Part shown: one piece after another, positions 8,849 through 16,759 of the stretch
Layout: every line of letters starts with the position of its first letter
Position numbering within the stretch: the stretch's first letter is position 1
Source of the DNA: an uncultured Alphaproteobacteria bacterium
Lineage (GTDB): Bacteria > Pseudomonadota > Alphaproteobacteria > Caulobacterales > Caulobacteraceae
Length of the DNA stretch: 40,791 nucleotides
NCBI GenBank assembly: GCA_903860975.1
Contig: CAIOSI010000004.1
Coordinates: forward strand, 1-40,791
Direction of reading: 5' to 3'
Program-made: the position numbers and the translations under genes
Notes under the pieces: model-generated
Database searches by the model: none
What the model was told of the DNA's origin: nothing
Seen by the model: the letters and a program-made list of their open reading frames with translations, nothing else

Positions 8849-9637
8849 TCAATTCTCTACCAGATTGGACGGCACGGTTATCTGGTAAGTGGGGTCGAGC
8901 TTGCCGCCTTTGGCAAGGACGCGCTTGCCCGATCCCAGATCTAAGCGGGACACGTCGAGTCGGGACCGCCAAGCATGACGGTGGCGGTCGGCAAAGAACA
9001 GGAACAGCCGCTTCACCTTCACGCTGACGCACGCTTCCAACAGGGTTTGCAGGCGGCGCGGACTGAGGTCGCTCAGGCCCTCCATCAGGGCGTCAACCTG
9101 GTGGAAGCTCTCACGATCGGGCAGCTCGTCCAACAACTCCAGCACGGCGCGTTCCTTGCTCGAATATTGGATCGGCAAGTGCATCCCTGCGGCGCTGGCC
9201 ATGACGGGGCTCGGCTCTGGCGGTGCATCGGCATCGCCGGGAAACAGGCGCAGGCTGTTATGCCATTGGAATTTCACGTTAAGCGGCAGATCGCCCAGCC
9301 ATGTCGGCGCTCGCTTTGGGCCGTAGAGATGGACCTCCTGCATTTCCGCCGAGAGGTAATGCGCATAGCCCAGTTGTTCGAGCGCGGTGCGCCCGCCAAC
9401 GGCCAAGGGCAAGTCCAGCAAGGTCTGGAGAGAGACGACCACCTGTTGCCAAGTCAGCGGCGTGCGCGAACGGCGATAAACTCGCCGCGCCGGGCTTTCG
9501 AGCCAGCCAGCACGAACATACTGGCTACGGAGCGCCGATGAATACCCGTGGGCTTCTAGCCAGCCAGCATCGGCTAGGAGACCCTCGGGGAGTTCCTGCT
9601 GGAGCCGGTTTAGTTTTCCATCAGAACGCGTAGCCAT
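8849..9637 (-). CDS. abiEi: AbiEi family antitoxin
   Basis: About 262 residues from the ATG at 9637; an in-frame ATG at 9646 adds three. The N-terminal region (about residues 5-55, ending GWLESPARRVYRR) is the winged-helix DNA-binding domain of AbiEi antitoxins, followed by the conserved TWQQVVVSLQTLL and VGGRTALEQLGYAHYL segments and a C-terminal antitoxin domain. In studied AbiE systems this protein represses its own promoter by binding inverted repeats and neutralises the AbiEii toxin. This gene has no internal stops and looks intact, in contrast to the toxin gene directly downstream. An AT-rich, repeat-containing promoter region lies upstream. Confidence 0.85.
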   Translation of the reverse strand: MATRSDGKLNRLQQELPEGLLADAGWLEAHGYSSALRSQYVRAGWLESPARRVYRRSRTPLTWQQVVVSLQTLLDLPLAVGGRTALEQLGYAHYLSAEMQEVHLYGPKRAPTWLGDLPLNVKFQWHNSLRLFPGDADAPPEPSPVMASAAGMHLPIQYSSKERAVLELLDELPDRESFHQVDALMEGLSDLSPRRLQTLLEACVSVKVKRLFLFFADRHRHAWRSRLDVSRLDLGSGKRVLAKGGKLDPTYQITVPSNLVEN

Positions 9638-9660
9638 GCTTAGCATTTTGGCACAGCTTC

Positions 9661-9730
9661 AAACTGGCGTCTAGTTTGCAATTATGCAATTTCACTAAGT
9701 CAAACTTAGCTTTTCCGTGCAATTATAAAC
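9661..9730 (-). promoter_or_regulatory. abiE promoter/operator region with inverted and direct repeats
   Basis: This AT-rich stretch upstream of abiEi contains on the minus strand a TATAAT-like -10 (plus positions 9722-9727). Downstream of it are two inverted repeats: ctaagt/acttag (9695-9709, 3-base spacer) and aaact/agttt (9661-9677). The motif tgcaatta/t occurs at 9678-9685, 9686-9693 and 9719-9726. AbiEi antitoxins are known to autorepress through inverted repeats near their promoter, so these are candidate operators. No convincing -35 was found. Confidence 0.45.
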
Positions 9731-9772
9731 CGTCGGTAAACTTCACTATGTTTGCGTCATGGCCGAGCAAGC

Positions 9773-10039
9773 CTATCTGTGTGCAAACAGGAGGACACTG
9801 GCACGGCTACCCGCAGTTAGGGAGCCGTCGCCGACGCAGAGCGGCACGATGGGTTGGAAGATCGCGTTTCGCAGCAGTCGATCTTTGGCTTCGGCCTCGA
9901 CCAGTTGCCGGACGCTGGCAAGGACCGAGTCGTTGCCAGTCTGCGCGAGCGCCTGCTGCAAACCACCAACGATCTTGTCAGGCGCGGCTTCGACCAGCGT
10001 CCTGACAACCGCCATTTTTCGGTCTGAGAGGGCAGCCAT
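9773..10039 (-). pseudogene. N-terminal fragment of a conserved hypothetical protein
   Basis: From the ATG at 10039 the minus strand encodes a clearly protein-like segment (MAALSDRKMAVVRTLVEAAP, then GDSGS-type loops and VRQLVEAEAKDRLLRNAIFQ). After about residue 75 it loses character (SLTAGSRASVLLFAHR) and stops at 9773. I recall longer Caulobacteraceae proteins starting in this style, but that is memory and not a search. The break faces the accessory segment, so the simplest reading is a core gene cut by insertion or deletion at the island edge. It could also be a small intact gene. The frame is open upstream to 10147, but those residues look non-coding. Confidence 0.4.
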
Positions 10040-10118
10040 CCATGGGTTCCAGCAGGGCGCAATCTCGGGCAGGCAGGGTATCGCCTCGCGGGTTAAGAGC
10101 CTGCCAATGTGAGTTGAT

Positions 10119-11513
10119 TTAGGCCTGTGCGCGAGGCAGATCCGCACTCAGGCATAAGCCGCCCATCACGGAATCAGACAGGGTCAGCGACCCGCCATAG
10201 GCGCGTGCAAGCTCGTTGATGATCGATAGACCAAGCCCTGAGCCCGGCGCCGTCTCGTCAAGGCGCGTCCCGCGTTGGACGACCTCCGCGCGCTGCTCTG
10301 ACGGCAGTCCCGGCCCATCGTCTTCCACGGTCAGGCCGAAGCGTTCCGGCCCCGCGGCTTGAGCTCGCACCCGCACGCGCGAGCGGCACCATTTGCACGC
10401 GTTCTCCACAGCATTGCCCGCAATTTCCAGAATGTCCTGGCGCTCGCCCAAGAAATAGAGGTCCTCCGCGGCGTCCCAATCGATCTCGACGCCTTGGTCC
10501 CGGTAGATCCGACCAAGGGTCCGTGAGAGTTCGTCCAGCACTTCAGCAACCGAGGTCCGTTCGCCTTGTCCTTGGGTACGCGCCGCGGCGCGGGCGCGGC
10601 GCAGGTGATGGTCGACCTGCTTCTGCATCACGCCCGCCTGGCGAGCCACGACATCGGCCAAAGGGCCCGGCCTCTGCTGCGCCTCGTTGATCATGACAGC
10701 GATCGGAGTTTTCAGCGCATGCGCAAGGTTTCCAACGTGCGTCCGCTGCCGCTCGACAACCTGCTGGTTGTGCTCCACGAGCGCATTTAATTCCTGAGCA
10801 AGCGGCATCAGCTCGCTGGGATAGGTCTGAGCCAGGCGCTGAGCCTTGCCACGCCGGACCGCGGCCACCTCGGTGCGGAGGTCGAACAAGGGACGAAGTC
10901 CCACCCGCACCTGGATCACGATCGCCAGGATCAACCCGGCACCCAGGAGAACGAACACTGCGGCGGTGGCGACGATGAATCGGGAAACTTCCCGGTCAAC
11001 CGAGCTGCGGTCCTCTGCGGCCAGGAAGATCACCGGTGTCTTGCGGCCACGCAGCAGATGTTGTTCGGCGCGTACCCGGAGGGTCTGGTCCTCCGGCCCA
11101 GGTGCATCATAGCCGATCGGCTTTCCGGGATTGGCCCTGAGCCGTTCCGCCAGATCGGGAGGCGTTGCGATCACCGTGTCGAACAAAGAGTGCGAAACAT
11201 TGCGATTGGTTGGCGTGACCTTGCCGTGGGCTGTCGGCTCGGCGATTTCCCAATAGCGGCCGGAAAATACACGCAGCGCGCGCTCGTCAGTGAACGGCGG
11301 CGCGAAGACCTGCCCGTCTTCAACCGTCGAATAGGCAAGATTATTCTTGTTCAGGTCGTTGAGGGTCTCATCTAGCCTTCCCAACGCCGCCTGCCGAAAC
11401 AGTAAAGCCAGGAGAACGACAGTGACGGCCAAAGCCCCGACGCTCCAAACCAGCGCCAGCAGCACAAGCCGTCGAGCCAAGGACGAGCGTTGCAGCCCCG
11501 CCCGCATCCTCAT
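10119..11513 (-). CDS. Membrane sensor histidine kinase (PhoQ/QseC type)
   Basis: A 464-residue inner-membrane kinase. TM1 is at about 16-40, a periplasmic sensor region at about 41-177 and TM2 at about 178-202. A HAMP-like linker follows, then the dimerisation/phosphoacceptor helix VGNLAHALKTPIAV (His265), and an ATPase domain with N box ENACKWC, G1 EDDGPGLP and G2 GSGLGLSI. HALKTP in place of HELRTP is typical of the PhoQ-like subgroup. It is the last gene of a minus-strand operon, 28 bp after the response regulator and with a PepSY protein further upstream, so these three probably act together in envelope sensing. The signal is unknown. Confidence 0.9.
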   Translation of the reverse strand: MRMRAGLQRSSLARRLVLLALVWSVGALAVTVVLLALLFRQAALGRLDETLNDLNKNNLAYSTVEDGQVFAPPFTDERALRVFSGRYWEIAEPTAHGKVTPTNRNVSHSLFDTVIATPPDLAERLRANPGKPIGYDAPGPEDQTLRVRAEQHLLRGRKTPVIFLAAEDRSSVDREVSRFIVATAAVFVLLGAGLILAIVIQVRVGLRPLFDLRTEVAAVRRGKAQRLAQTYPSELMPLAQELNALVEHNQQVVERQRTHVGNLAHALKTPIAVMINEAQQRPGPLADVVARQAGVMQKQVDHHLRRARAAARTQGQGERTSVAEVLDELSRTLGRIYRDQGVEIDWDAAEDLYFLGERQDILEIAGNAVENACKWCRSRVRVRAQAAGPERFGLTVEDDGPGLPSEQRAEVVQRGTRLDETAPGSGLGLSIINELARAYGGSLTLSDSVMGGLCLSADLPRAQA

Positions 11514-11541
11514 CGGATGAAAGCGCGCGTCAAAGCCACCA

Positions 11542-12234
11542 TCAGGAGGTTTGCGCCTGGCCGCCGAGCTCCTCTTCGGGGCAGGTCAGGCGGTAGCCTA
11601 AGCCACGCACGGTATCGATCCGATCAGAGCCGATCTTTTTGCGCACACGACCGATGAACACCTCGATGGTGTTGGAGTCCCGATCAAAGTCCTGATCGTA
11701 GAGATGCTCAACAAGCTCGGTGCGGCTAATCACTCGGGCCTGGTGCATCATCAAATAATGTAACAGCCGGTACTCTAAGGACGTCAGACGCAGCGGCTCG
11801 CCGTTGAGACTGGCGCGTGCGGCTCGGGGGTCAAGTCGCAGTCCGCCGCATGACAGATTGGGTGCTGCATGGCCGGCCGAGCGGCGCAAGAGGGCGCGCA
11901 AGCGCGCCAACAGTTCCTCGGTGTGGAAAGGCTTCGTCAGATAATCGTCCGCACCGGCATCGAACCCGGCCACCTTATCGCTCCACGCTGCGCGCGCGGT
12001 CAGGATCAGGACCGGCGTTGCTATGTTCCCGCGCCGCCAGCGTTCCAGCACCGAAACGCCATCGACCTTCGGCAGGCCCAGATCCAGGATCACGGCATCG
12101 TACGGTTCGGTTTCGCCCAGGAACTGGGCTTCCTCGCCATCCGGGGCTTGGTCGACCGCATAGCCGGCGTCGACCAGCGCCAACTTGAGCTGGCGGCTCA
12201 GATCGGGGTCATCTTCCACAAGCAGAATGCGCAC
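11542..12234 (-). CDS. OmpR/PhoP-family response regulator
   Basis: A 230-residue two-domain regulator. The receiver domain (1-~118) has the acidic pocket EDD at 7-9, phosphoacceptor Asp51 (VILDLGLPK) and conserved Lys101 (YLTKPF). The C-terminal winged helix (about 128-222) includes LTSLEYRLLHYLMMH and the recognition region TIEVFIGRVRKKIG, followed by IDTVRGLGYRL. It should be phosphorylated by the kinase encoded just downstream and act as a DNA-binding transcription factor. The length is standard for the family. It is the middle gene of the PepSY-regulator-kinase operon, with a 39-bp gap to the PepSY gene. Confidence 0.95.
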   Translation of the reverse strand: MRILLVEDDPDLSRQLKLALVDAGYAVDQAPDGEEAQFLGETEPYDAVILDLGLPKVDGVSVLERWRRGNIATPVLILTARAAWSDKVAGFDAGADDYLTKPFHTEELLARLRALLRRSAGHAAPNLSCGGLRLDPRAARASLNGEPLRLTSLEYRLLHYLMMHQARVISRTELVEHLYDQDFDRDSNTIEVFIGRVRKKIGSDRIDTVRGLGYRLTCPEEELGGQAQTS

Positions 12235-12273
12235 GCTCGTGTCCCTTCTTACTGCGAACGGCAGATCGCCGTT

Positions 12274-12579
12274 CTATTGACTCACGACCTGGCCGGTCTG
12301 GGCATCGACGGTAAAGACGACAACCCGCCCGTTGGAGAGCTGCCATTGGACGAGGTAGGCTGGACGCCCGCCGACTTGCCCCATCGTCGTGTTGATCTGT
12401 TTACCCGGATAGTGCTGGGCGAGATCCTTCAGAACGCGCGAAAGCGGCGTTAGGCTGCCCGTGCCCTGCGCCTCGCGCGCCGCTTCCTCGTCTCGCGGAC
12501 TTGCAATCGCTGTCATCGGCGCGAGGGTTGACGAGGCTGCAGCCAACAGCAAGGCGGCGATGATGAGCTGGCGTTTCAT
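12274..12579 (-). CDS. Periplasmic PepSY-domain protein
   Basis: About 101 residues from the ATG at 12579, chosen because it begins the signal peptide directly (MKRQLIIAALLLAAASSTLA); a start at 12597 would add six residues. The remainder is a single PepSY domain (about 45-100: LSRVLKDLAQHYPGKQ, PAYLVQWQLSNGRVVVFTVD, ending GQVVSQ). Such small periplasmic proteins are often encoded with PhoQ-like two-component systems and may modulate the sensor or peptidase activity; here that role is inferred from the operon. It is the first gene of the three-gene minus-strand operon. Confidence 0.85.
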   Translation of the reverse strand: MKRQLIIAALLLAAASSTLAPMTAIASPRDEEAAREAQGTGSLTPLSRVLKDLAQHYPGKQINTTMGQVGGRPAYLVQWQLSNGRVVVFTVDAQTGQVVSQ

Positions 12580-12665
12580 TGTAACCGCTCTAGGCACCCG
12601 GGGCTGAACCGGGCCTGAACGTAGAGCTTATGAGACGCCCCGCCGCGACTGTCACGCTTGCCCGT

Positions 12666-13601
12666 TCAAACCCGCCGCTTCGGCGAATAGGGCCGCTCAC
12701 CCCGCCACTTTTCCGCCATCGCCTCAAGCTCTGCGTCCGGCTTTTCTGGAAGGGTCACGACAAGCCGCACAAAGAGGTCGCCGCGCTGACCTTTCGCATC
12801 TGACAACCCACGGCCTTTGAGCCGCAGGCGAGCGCCTGTATTGGCACCTTTGGGAATGGTCAGCGTCACCGGTCCATCGGGCGTAGGGGCCTCCACTTTG
12901 CCGCCCAATACCGCGTCATAGACCGTCACGGGCACGTCCATAATCAGGATCTCGCCCTCGCGTCGGTAGGTTGGGTGTGGGGCAAAGGCGAGCTCAATAA
13001 GGGCGTCGCCGGAACCTGCGCGGCCAGGAGAGCCTTGGCCTTTCAAACGTAAGGTTTGGCCTTCCTGCGCGCCCTTGGGAATCGTGACGTCGATCGTGCG
13101 TCCATCGGAAAAGGCGATTCGACGCTTGGCGCCCCGGATGGCGTCCTCTAGCTCTATCTCAAGGCGAGCGCGTACGTCGGATCCGCGCTGAGAAAAACCA
13201 CCGCCTTGGGCCCCGCCGCGCGCGCCTCGAGCGCCACCGAACATTTCGCCCAGGATATCGCCCAGATCGACACCCTCGAAACTCTCGCGACCGGGCCCTT
13301 GGCCACCGCCGAACCCGCCTCCGGGCGGCGGTCCCCAGGGGCCGCCTTGGCCACCCGAAAAGCCACGAAATGTCTCACGCCCATCGTTGTCGATCTCTCC
13401 GGCGTCGAACTTCTTCTTTTTGGTTGCATCGCCCACGATGTCGAAGGCACCAGACACCTGCTTAAACCGCTCTTCGGCGGCCTTGTTGTTCGGATTGGTG
13501 TCAGGATGGTTGGCTTTGGCGAGCTTTCGGAACGCCTTGCGGATCTCATCCGCACTCGCCGTGCGGGGGACGCCCAGGACCTGATAGGGGTCGCTCGCCA
13601 A
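12666..13601 (-). CDS. DnaJ/CbpA-type co-chaperone without zinc finger
   Basis: A 311-residue Hsp40. The J domain is at 1-~68 with the catalytic HPD at 32-34 (NHPDTNPNN), followed by a Gly/Phe-rich linker at about 72-140 (GFSGGQGGPWGPPPGGG). Two beta-barrel substrate-binding domains then run to the end (DGRTIDVTIPKGAQEG; VTLTIPKGANTGARL). The CxxCxGxG zinc-finger repeats of true DnaJ are absent, so this is CbpA/DnaJ class II. It would stimulate DnaK ATPase and hold unfolded clients. It is transcribed on its own from the minus strand, 68 bp upstream of the PepSY gene. Confidence 0.92.
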   Translation of the reverse strand: MASDPYQVLGVPRTASADEIRKAFRKLAKANHPDTNPNNKAAEERFKQVSGAFDIVGDATKKKKFDAGEIDNDGRETFRGFSGGQGGPWGPPPGGGFGGGQGPGRESFEGVDLGDILGEMFGGARGARGGAQGGGFSQRGSDVRARLEIELEDAIRGAKRRIAFSDGRTIDVTIPKGAQEGQTLRLKGQGSPGRAGSGDALIELAFAPHPTYRREGEILIMDVPVTVYDAVLGGKVEAPTPDGPVTLTIPKGANTGARLRLKGRGLSDAKGQRGDLFVRLVVTLPEKPDAELEAMAEKWRGERPYSPKRRV

Positions 13602-13705
13602 GTCGTTTCAGTCCTTCAAATTCTAAGTGTTCAGTGAACTTCTAGATTGGTCGGCCGCGCGATGCACGCAAGTGCTGGTGTGACAAAATTGCAACTCATT
13701 ACCTA

Positions 13706-14182
13706 TTGCCAAGTTCCATATTCGGTCTCTACTCCGCAGATCAACCTATGGTTGGCGTGGAGTTCAGTGTGCAATCCCTGTTTTTGTCGCGGGGCCGCAG
13801 TGACCGAAAACGATATTGGGCCATTGTTGGCGCGTTGTTTGTCCTGGGCGTTCTACTGCGACTGTTAGCAAATGTGTTGGGTTACATCCCCCTTATGATT
13901 TTCTCGATTCCGTTAGGCACCACCGGCGTCATAATCGGAATTAACAATGATATCAAGCGTTTGCACGACACGGGCCGGAGCGGTTGGTGGCTCCTGGCGT
14001 TGTTCGCCCTTTGCGTCGTGGCGGGTGGCCTAGCCACACGGCTCGAGGCCGGTAGTCCATCGGGCGCTTTGCCCCTCGAGGCACTTCTATATCTGATTTC
14101 GATAGGCTTCGTCGTGGCCTTGGGCTGTCTGCCCGGCGATCCCGAGGAAAACCAATTTGGACCTCCGCCAAACAAGGGGTGA
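13706..14182 (+). CDS. DUF805 family membrane protein
   Basis: Up to 158 residues; an internal ATG at 13748 gives a 144-residue form starting MVGVEFSVQSLFLSRGRSDR, which fits the family start better. Diagnostic DUF805 features are GRSDRKRYWAI near the N-terminus and the NDIKRLHDTGRSGWWLLAL motif between hydrophobic segments. Four transmembrane segments are likely. The short cytosolic tail is acidic and Pro-rich (GDPEENQFGPPPNKG). Function is unknown for the family. It is divergent from dnaJ and convergent with the UPF0260 gene. Confidence 0.85.
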   Translation: MPSSIFGLYSADQPMVGVEFSVQSLFLSRGRSDRKRYWAIVGALFVLGVLLRLLANVLGYIPLMIFSIPLGTTGVIIGINNDIKRLHDTGRSGWWLLALFALCVVAGGLATRLEAGSPSGALPLEALLYLISIGFVVALGCLPGDPEENQFGPPPNKG

Positions 14183-14200
14183 AAGCGACCTTTCGATCGC

Positions 14201-14665
14201 CTAGCTTCGACCGCGCTCAGCGATCAGGTCGGATGCCGCGAAGTCTAGGGCATCCTCGGCCTGCGACAGGACCTCCTCGCTGATCGTCTGGCCACGCACC
14301 GAGACGCCGGCACGGTGAACGCCTTCGGGGTCACCTGAGATAAGCGGGTGCCAGTCGGCCAGATCACGGCCTTCGTGAATGCGGCGGTAGGCGCAAGAGG
14401 GTGGCATCCAGGCAAGCTTCTCAATGTTGTGCGGCGTCAGCTTCACGCAGTCAGGCACAAACTGCTGACGATTTGCGTAGTCCGTGCAGACGCAAGCCTG
14501 CGCATCGAACAGCTTGCAGTGCACTCGGGTCGGGATGATATCGCCGGTGTCTTCCTCTTCGAAGCGGACCAGACAACAGAGCCCACAGCCATCGCAGAGG
14601 CTCTCCCACTCGGCGACGGTCATTTGCTCAAGCGTCTTGCGACGCCAGAAGGGTTCACGGGCCAT
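14201..14665 (-). CDS. UPF0260/YcgN family Cys-cluster protein
   Basis: About 154 residues from the ATG at 14665 ([16 protein letters not shown]), the usual family start; the frame is open to 14707 but the extra residues are atypical. The CDGCGLCC cluster near residue 30, followed by [11 protein letters not shown] and FVPDC, is the Cys-rich metal-binding core of YcgN/YkgJ-type proteins. These likely bind zinc or an iron-sulfur cluster, and their role is not established. The gene is divergent from the ABC-F gene, with 96 bp between the start codons. Confidence 0.88.
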   Translation of the reverse strand: MAREPFWRRKTLEQMTVAEWESLCDGCGLCCLVRFEEEDTGDIIPTRVHCKLFDAQACVCTDYANRQQFVPDCVKLTPHNIEKLAWMPPSCAYRRIHEGRDLADWHPLISGDPEGVHRAGVSVRGQTISEEVLSQAEDALDFAASDLIAERGRS

Positions 14666-14761
14666 GCAGGCCGCATCTAGACCGATACGTCCCCATTCCC
14701 AAGTCAAAGAACCTCAAGCTGGCTTGCGCCCACCGCTGGGGCCGCTATCTGAGGCCCTTCA

Positions 14762-16567
14762 ATGAGAGCTCCGATCCTCGCCCTTAAGGACGTCCGCTTG
14801 GCGGACGGTCCGCTGATGCTGTTCGACGGCGTCGACCTGGCGCTCGACGCCCGCGTTCGCGCCTGCCTGGTCGGACGCAACGGCGCAGGCAAGTCGACGC
14901 TCTTGCGCATCCTTGCCGGCCAGATCGACCCGGATGGCGGCGAGCGCAATCTTACGACCGGGACCCGCATCGCCTTCGTGCCGCAGGAGCCAGAGATCAT
15001 CGGCGCGACCTTGCTGGACTATGCGACCAGCGGGGGCGCGCAGGACTATCAGGCGGAAGCCAGGCTCACCGATTTTGGCCTTGACCCAGCCAAGGGTACC
15101 CAAGGCCTGTCGGGCGGCGAGATTCGCCGTGCAGCGCTCGCCCGCGCCTTCGCTGAGGACGCCGAGGTCATCCTTTTGGACGAGCCCACCAACCACCTCG
15201 ACATCCTGGCCATTGAGACGCTGGAGGAGGAACTCGCCGCCTCCAAGGCCGCCGCCCTGATTGTCAGCCATGACCGCGCCTTCCTGGAGCGGGTCACCAA
15301 GCGGTGCTTCTGGCTGGAATATCGCCTCGTCAAACGCCTCGACACAGGCTTCGCCGGCTTCGAGGAATGGGCTGAGAAGATCACCGCTCAGGAGGCCGAG
15401 GAGGCCCGGCGTCTTGATCGCTTCATCCAGCGCGAAGCTCACTGGATGGCTCGTGGCGTGACGGCCCGGCGCGCTCGAAATGAGGGTCGCAAACGCCGCC
15501 TGGAATCTCTGCGACAGGACAAGTCCGACCGGCTGAAGGATACCCGCAAGGAGCTCAATATGGGCTTGGCAAGTTCGGGGGTGTCCGGCAAGCGTGTGGT
15601 CGAGGCCAAGGGCGTCTCCAAGGCATTCGGCGACCGCGTGCTCCTGAAGACCTTTTCCACTCGCATTCTGCGCGGTGACCGCGTGGCCGTCGTAGGCCCG
15701 AACGGTGCGGGCAAGACGACCCTGGTGAAACTTCTGCTGGGCGAGATCCCGGCCGATACCGGAGAGGTGAAACTCGGGACCAACCTGGAGATCAGCTACA
15801 TCGACCAGGCCCGCGCGACACTGGCCCCGGAGATGAAGTTGCGCGATGTTCTGCTACCGAAAGGCGGAGACCAGATCATGGTCCGCGGTGAGCCGCGCCA
15901 CATCGTCTCCTATGCCAAGGACTTCCTGTTCACCGAGGCCCAGTTACGCCAGCCTGTCCGCAGCTTGTCGGGCGGAGAGCGCAACCGCTTGCTGCTGGCC
16001 AAGGCACTCGCCAACCCCGCCAATGTGCTGGTGCTCGACGAGCCAACCAACGACCTCGACATGGACACGCTCGATCTGCTGGAAGACCTGCTAGCGGATT
16101 ACGAAGGCACCCTGATTCTCGTCAGCCACGACCGCGACTTTATCGACCGCTTGGCCACCTCCACCATTGGCCTCGACGGCAAAGGTCATGCGATTGAAAC
16201 ACCCGGCGGCTGGCAGGACTTCATCGCTCAGAACCCGGGCTTCTTCGCTCGTCTGCCGGTGGCGGCCTACACAGCGCCGAAGGCATCCGCCCTGCCGCCA
16301 CCGAAGTCAGAGCCGCCGCGCGCCGCCAAACTCAGCTATAAGGACCAGCGGCGGTCGGAGGAGCTAGATCGGTTGATTGCGGGTGCTCCAGCGAAGATCA
16401 GCAGCCTCGAATCTGGCCTGGCCGATCCGGGCCTCTATGGCCGCGATCCAGCCGCTTTCCAACGCCTCACCCATGATCTGGAAACCGTCCGCACTCAGCT
16501 CAGTGCGGCCGAGGAGGAATGGCTATTGATTGAGGAGCGGAGAGAGGCTCTTGCGACCGGGCATTAG
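14762..16567 (+). CDS. uup: ABC-F family ATPase, Uup-like
   Basis: A 601-residue soluble protein with two ABC nucleotide-binding domains and no membrane segments. The first has Walker A GRNGAGKS (38-45), signature GLSGGEIRR and Walker B VILLDEPTNHLD. A charged interdomain linker follows (ARRARNEGRKRRLESLRQDK). The second has GPNGAGKTT, SLSGGERNRL and VLVLDEPTNDLDMD. The last 70 residues are a charged coiled coil (LSYKDQRRSEELDRLI onward), typical of Uup, which binds DNA or ribosomes. ABC-F proteins act at the ribosome, and Uup affects transposon precise excision and ribosome maturation. It is transcribed alone. Confidence 0.9.
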   Translation: MRAPILALKDVRLADGPLMLFDGVDLALDARVRACLVGRNGAGKSTLLRILAGQIDPDGGERNLTTGTRIAFVPQEPEIIGATLLDYATSGGAQDYQAEARLTDFGLDPAKGTQGLSGGEIRRAALARAFAEDAEVILLDEPTNHLDILAIETLEEELAASKAAALIVSHDRAFLERVTKRCFWLEYRLVKRLDTGFAGFEEWAEKITAQEAEEARRLDRFIQREAHWMARGVTARRARNEGRKRRLESLRQDKSDRLKDTRKELNMGLASSGVSGKRVVEAKGVSKAFGDRVLLKTFSTRILRGDRVAVVGPNGAGKTTLVKLLLGEIPADTGEVKLGTNLEISYIDQARATLAPEMKLRDVLLPKGGDQIMVRGEPRHIVSYAKDFLFTEAQLRQPVRSLSGGERNRLLLAKALANPANVLVLDEPTNDLDMDTLDLLEDLLADYEGTLILVSHDRDFIDRLATSTIGLDGKGHAIETPGGWQDFIAQNPGFFARLPVAAYTAPKASALPPPKSEPPRAAKLSYKDQRRSEELDRLIAGAPAKISSLESGLADPGLYGRDPAAFQRLTHDLETVRTQLSAAEEEWLLIEERREALATGH

Positions 16568-16590
16568 CGTGGTCCAGCTTTCCTGTGGAT

Positions 16591-16618
16591 CGTTTTATCC
16601 ATTTAAAATGGTTAAACG
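16591..16618 (+). repeat. AT-rich imperfect inverted repeat after uup
   Basis: The arms cgttt (16591-16595) and ccattt (16599-16604) pair with aaatgg (16606-16611) and aaacg (16614-16618), separated by a single central A and a small internal mismatch. It lies 23 bp after the uup stop in an otherwise GC-rich region. It could be a weak terminator hairpin or a dimeric regulator site; the spaced TTAA elements do not match the CtrA N7 spacing. Confidence 0.35.
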
Positions 16619-16759
16619 AATCCAGGTTCACGCCCAGGTTTTTAACGATCTATTCACAGAAACTTGACCCTCCGGTCACACCCCATTCGAAACCGCCGCT
16701 TGCCGGGACGGTGTATTGGGGTCACCGTTCTTCTGCCGAGAGGGACTGCGGCGCGGACG

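Noticed and set aside
8849..9646. Plus-strand open frames overlapping abiEi
   Set aside because: The minus-strand frame has a clear AbiEi domain pattern; the overlapping plus-strand frames (8975-9541, 9301-9633) are shadows.
16601..16616. CtrA site suggested by two TTAA elements
   Set aside because: The spacing is 5 bases and not the 7 required by the consensus.
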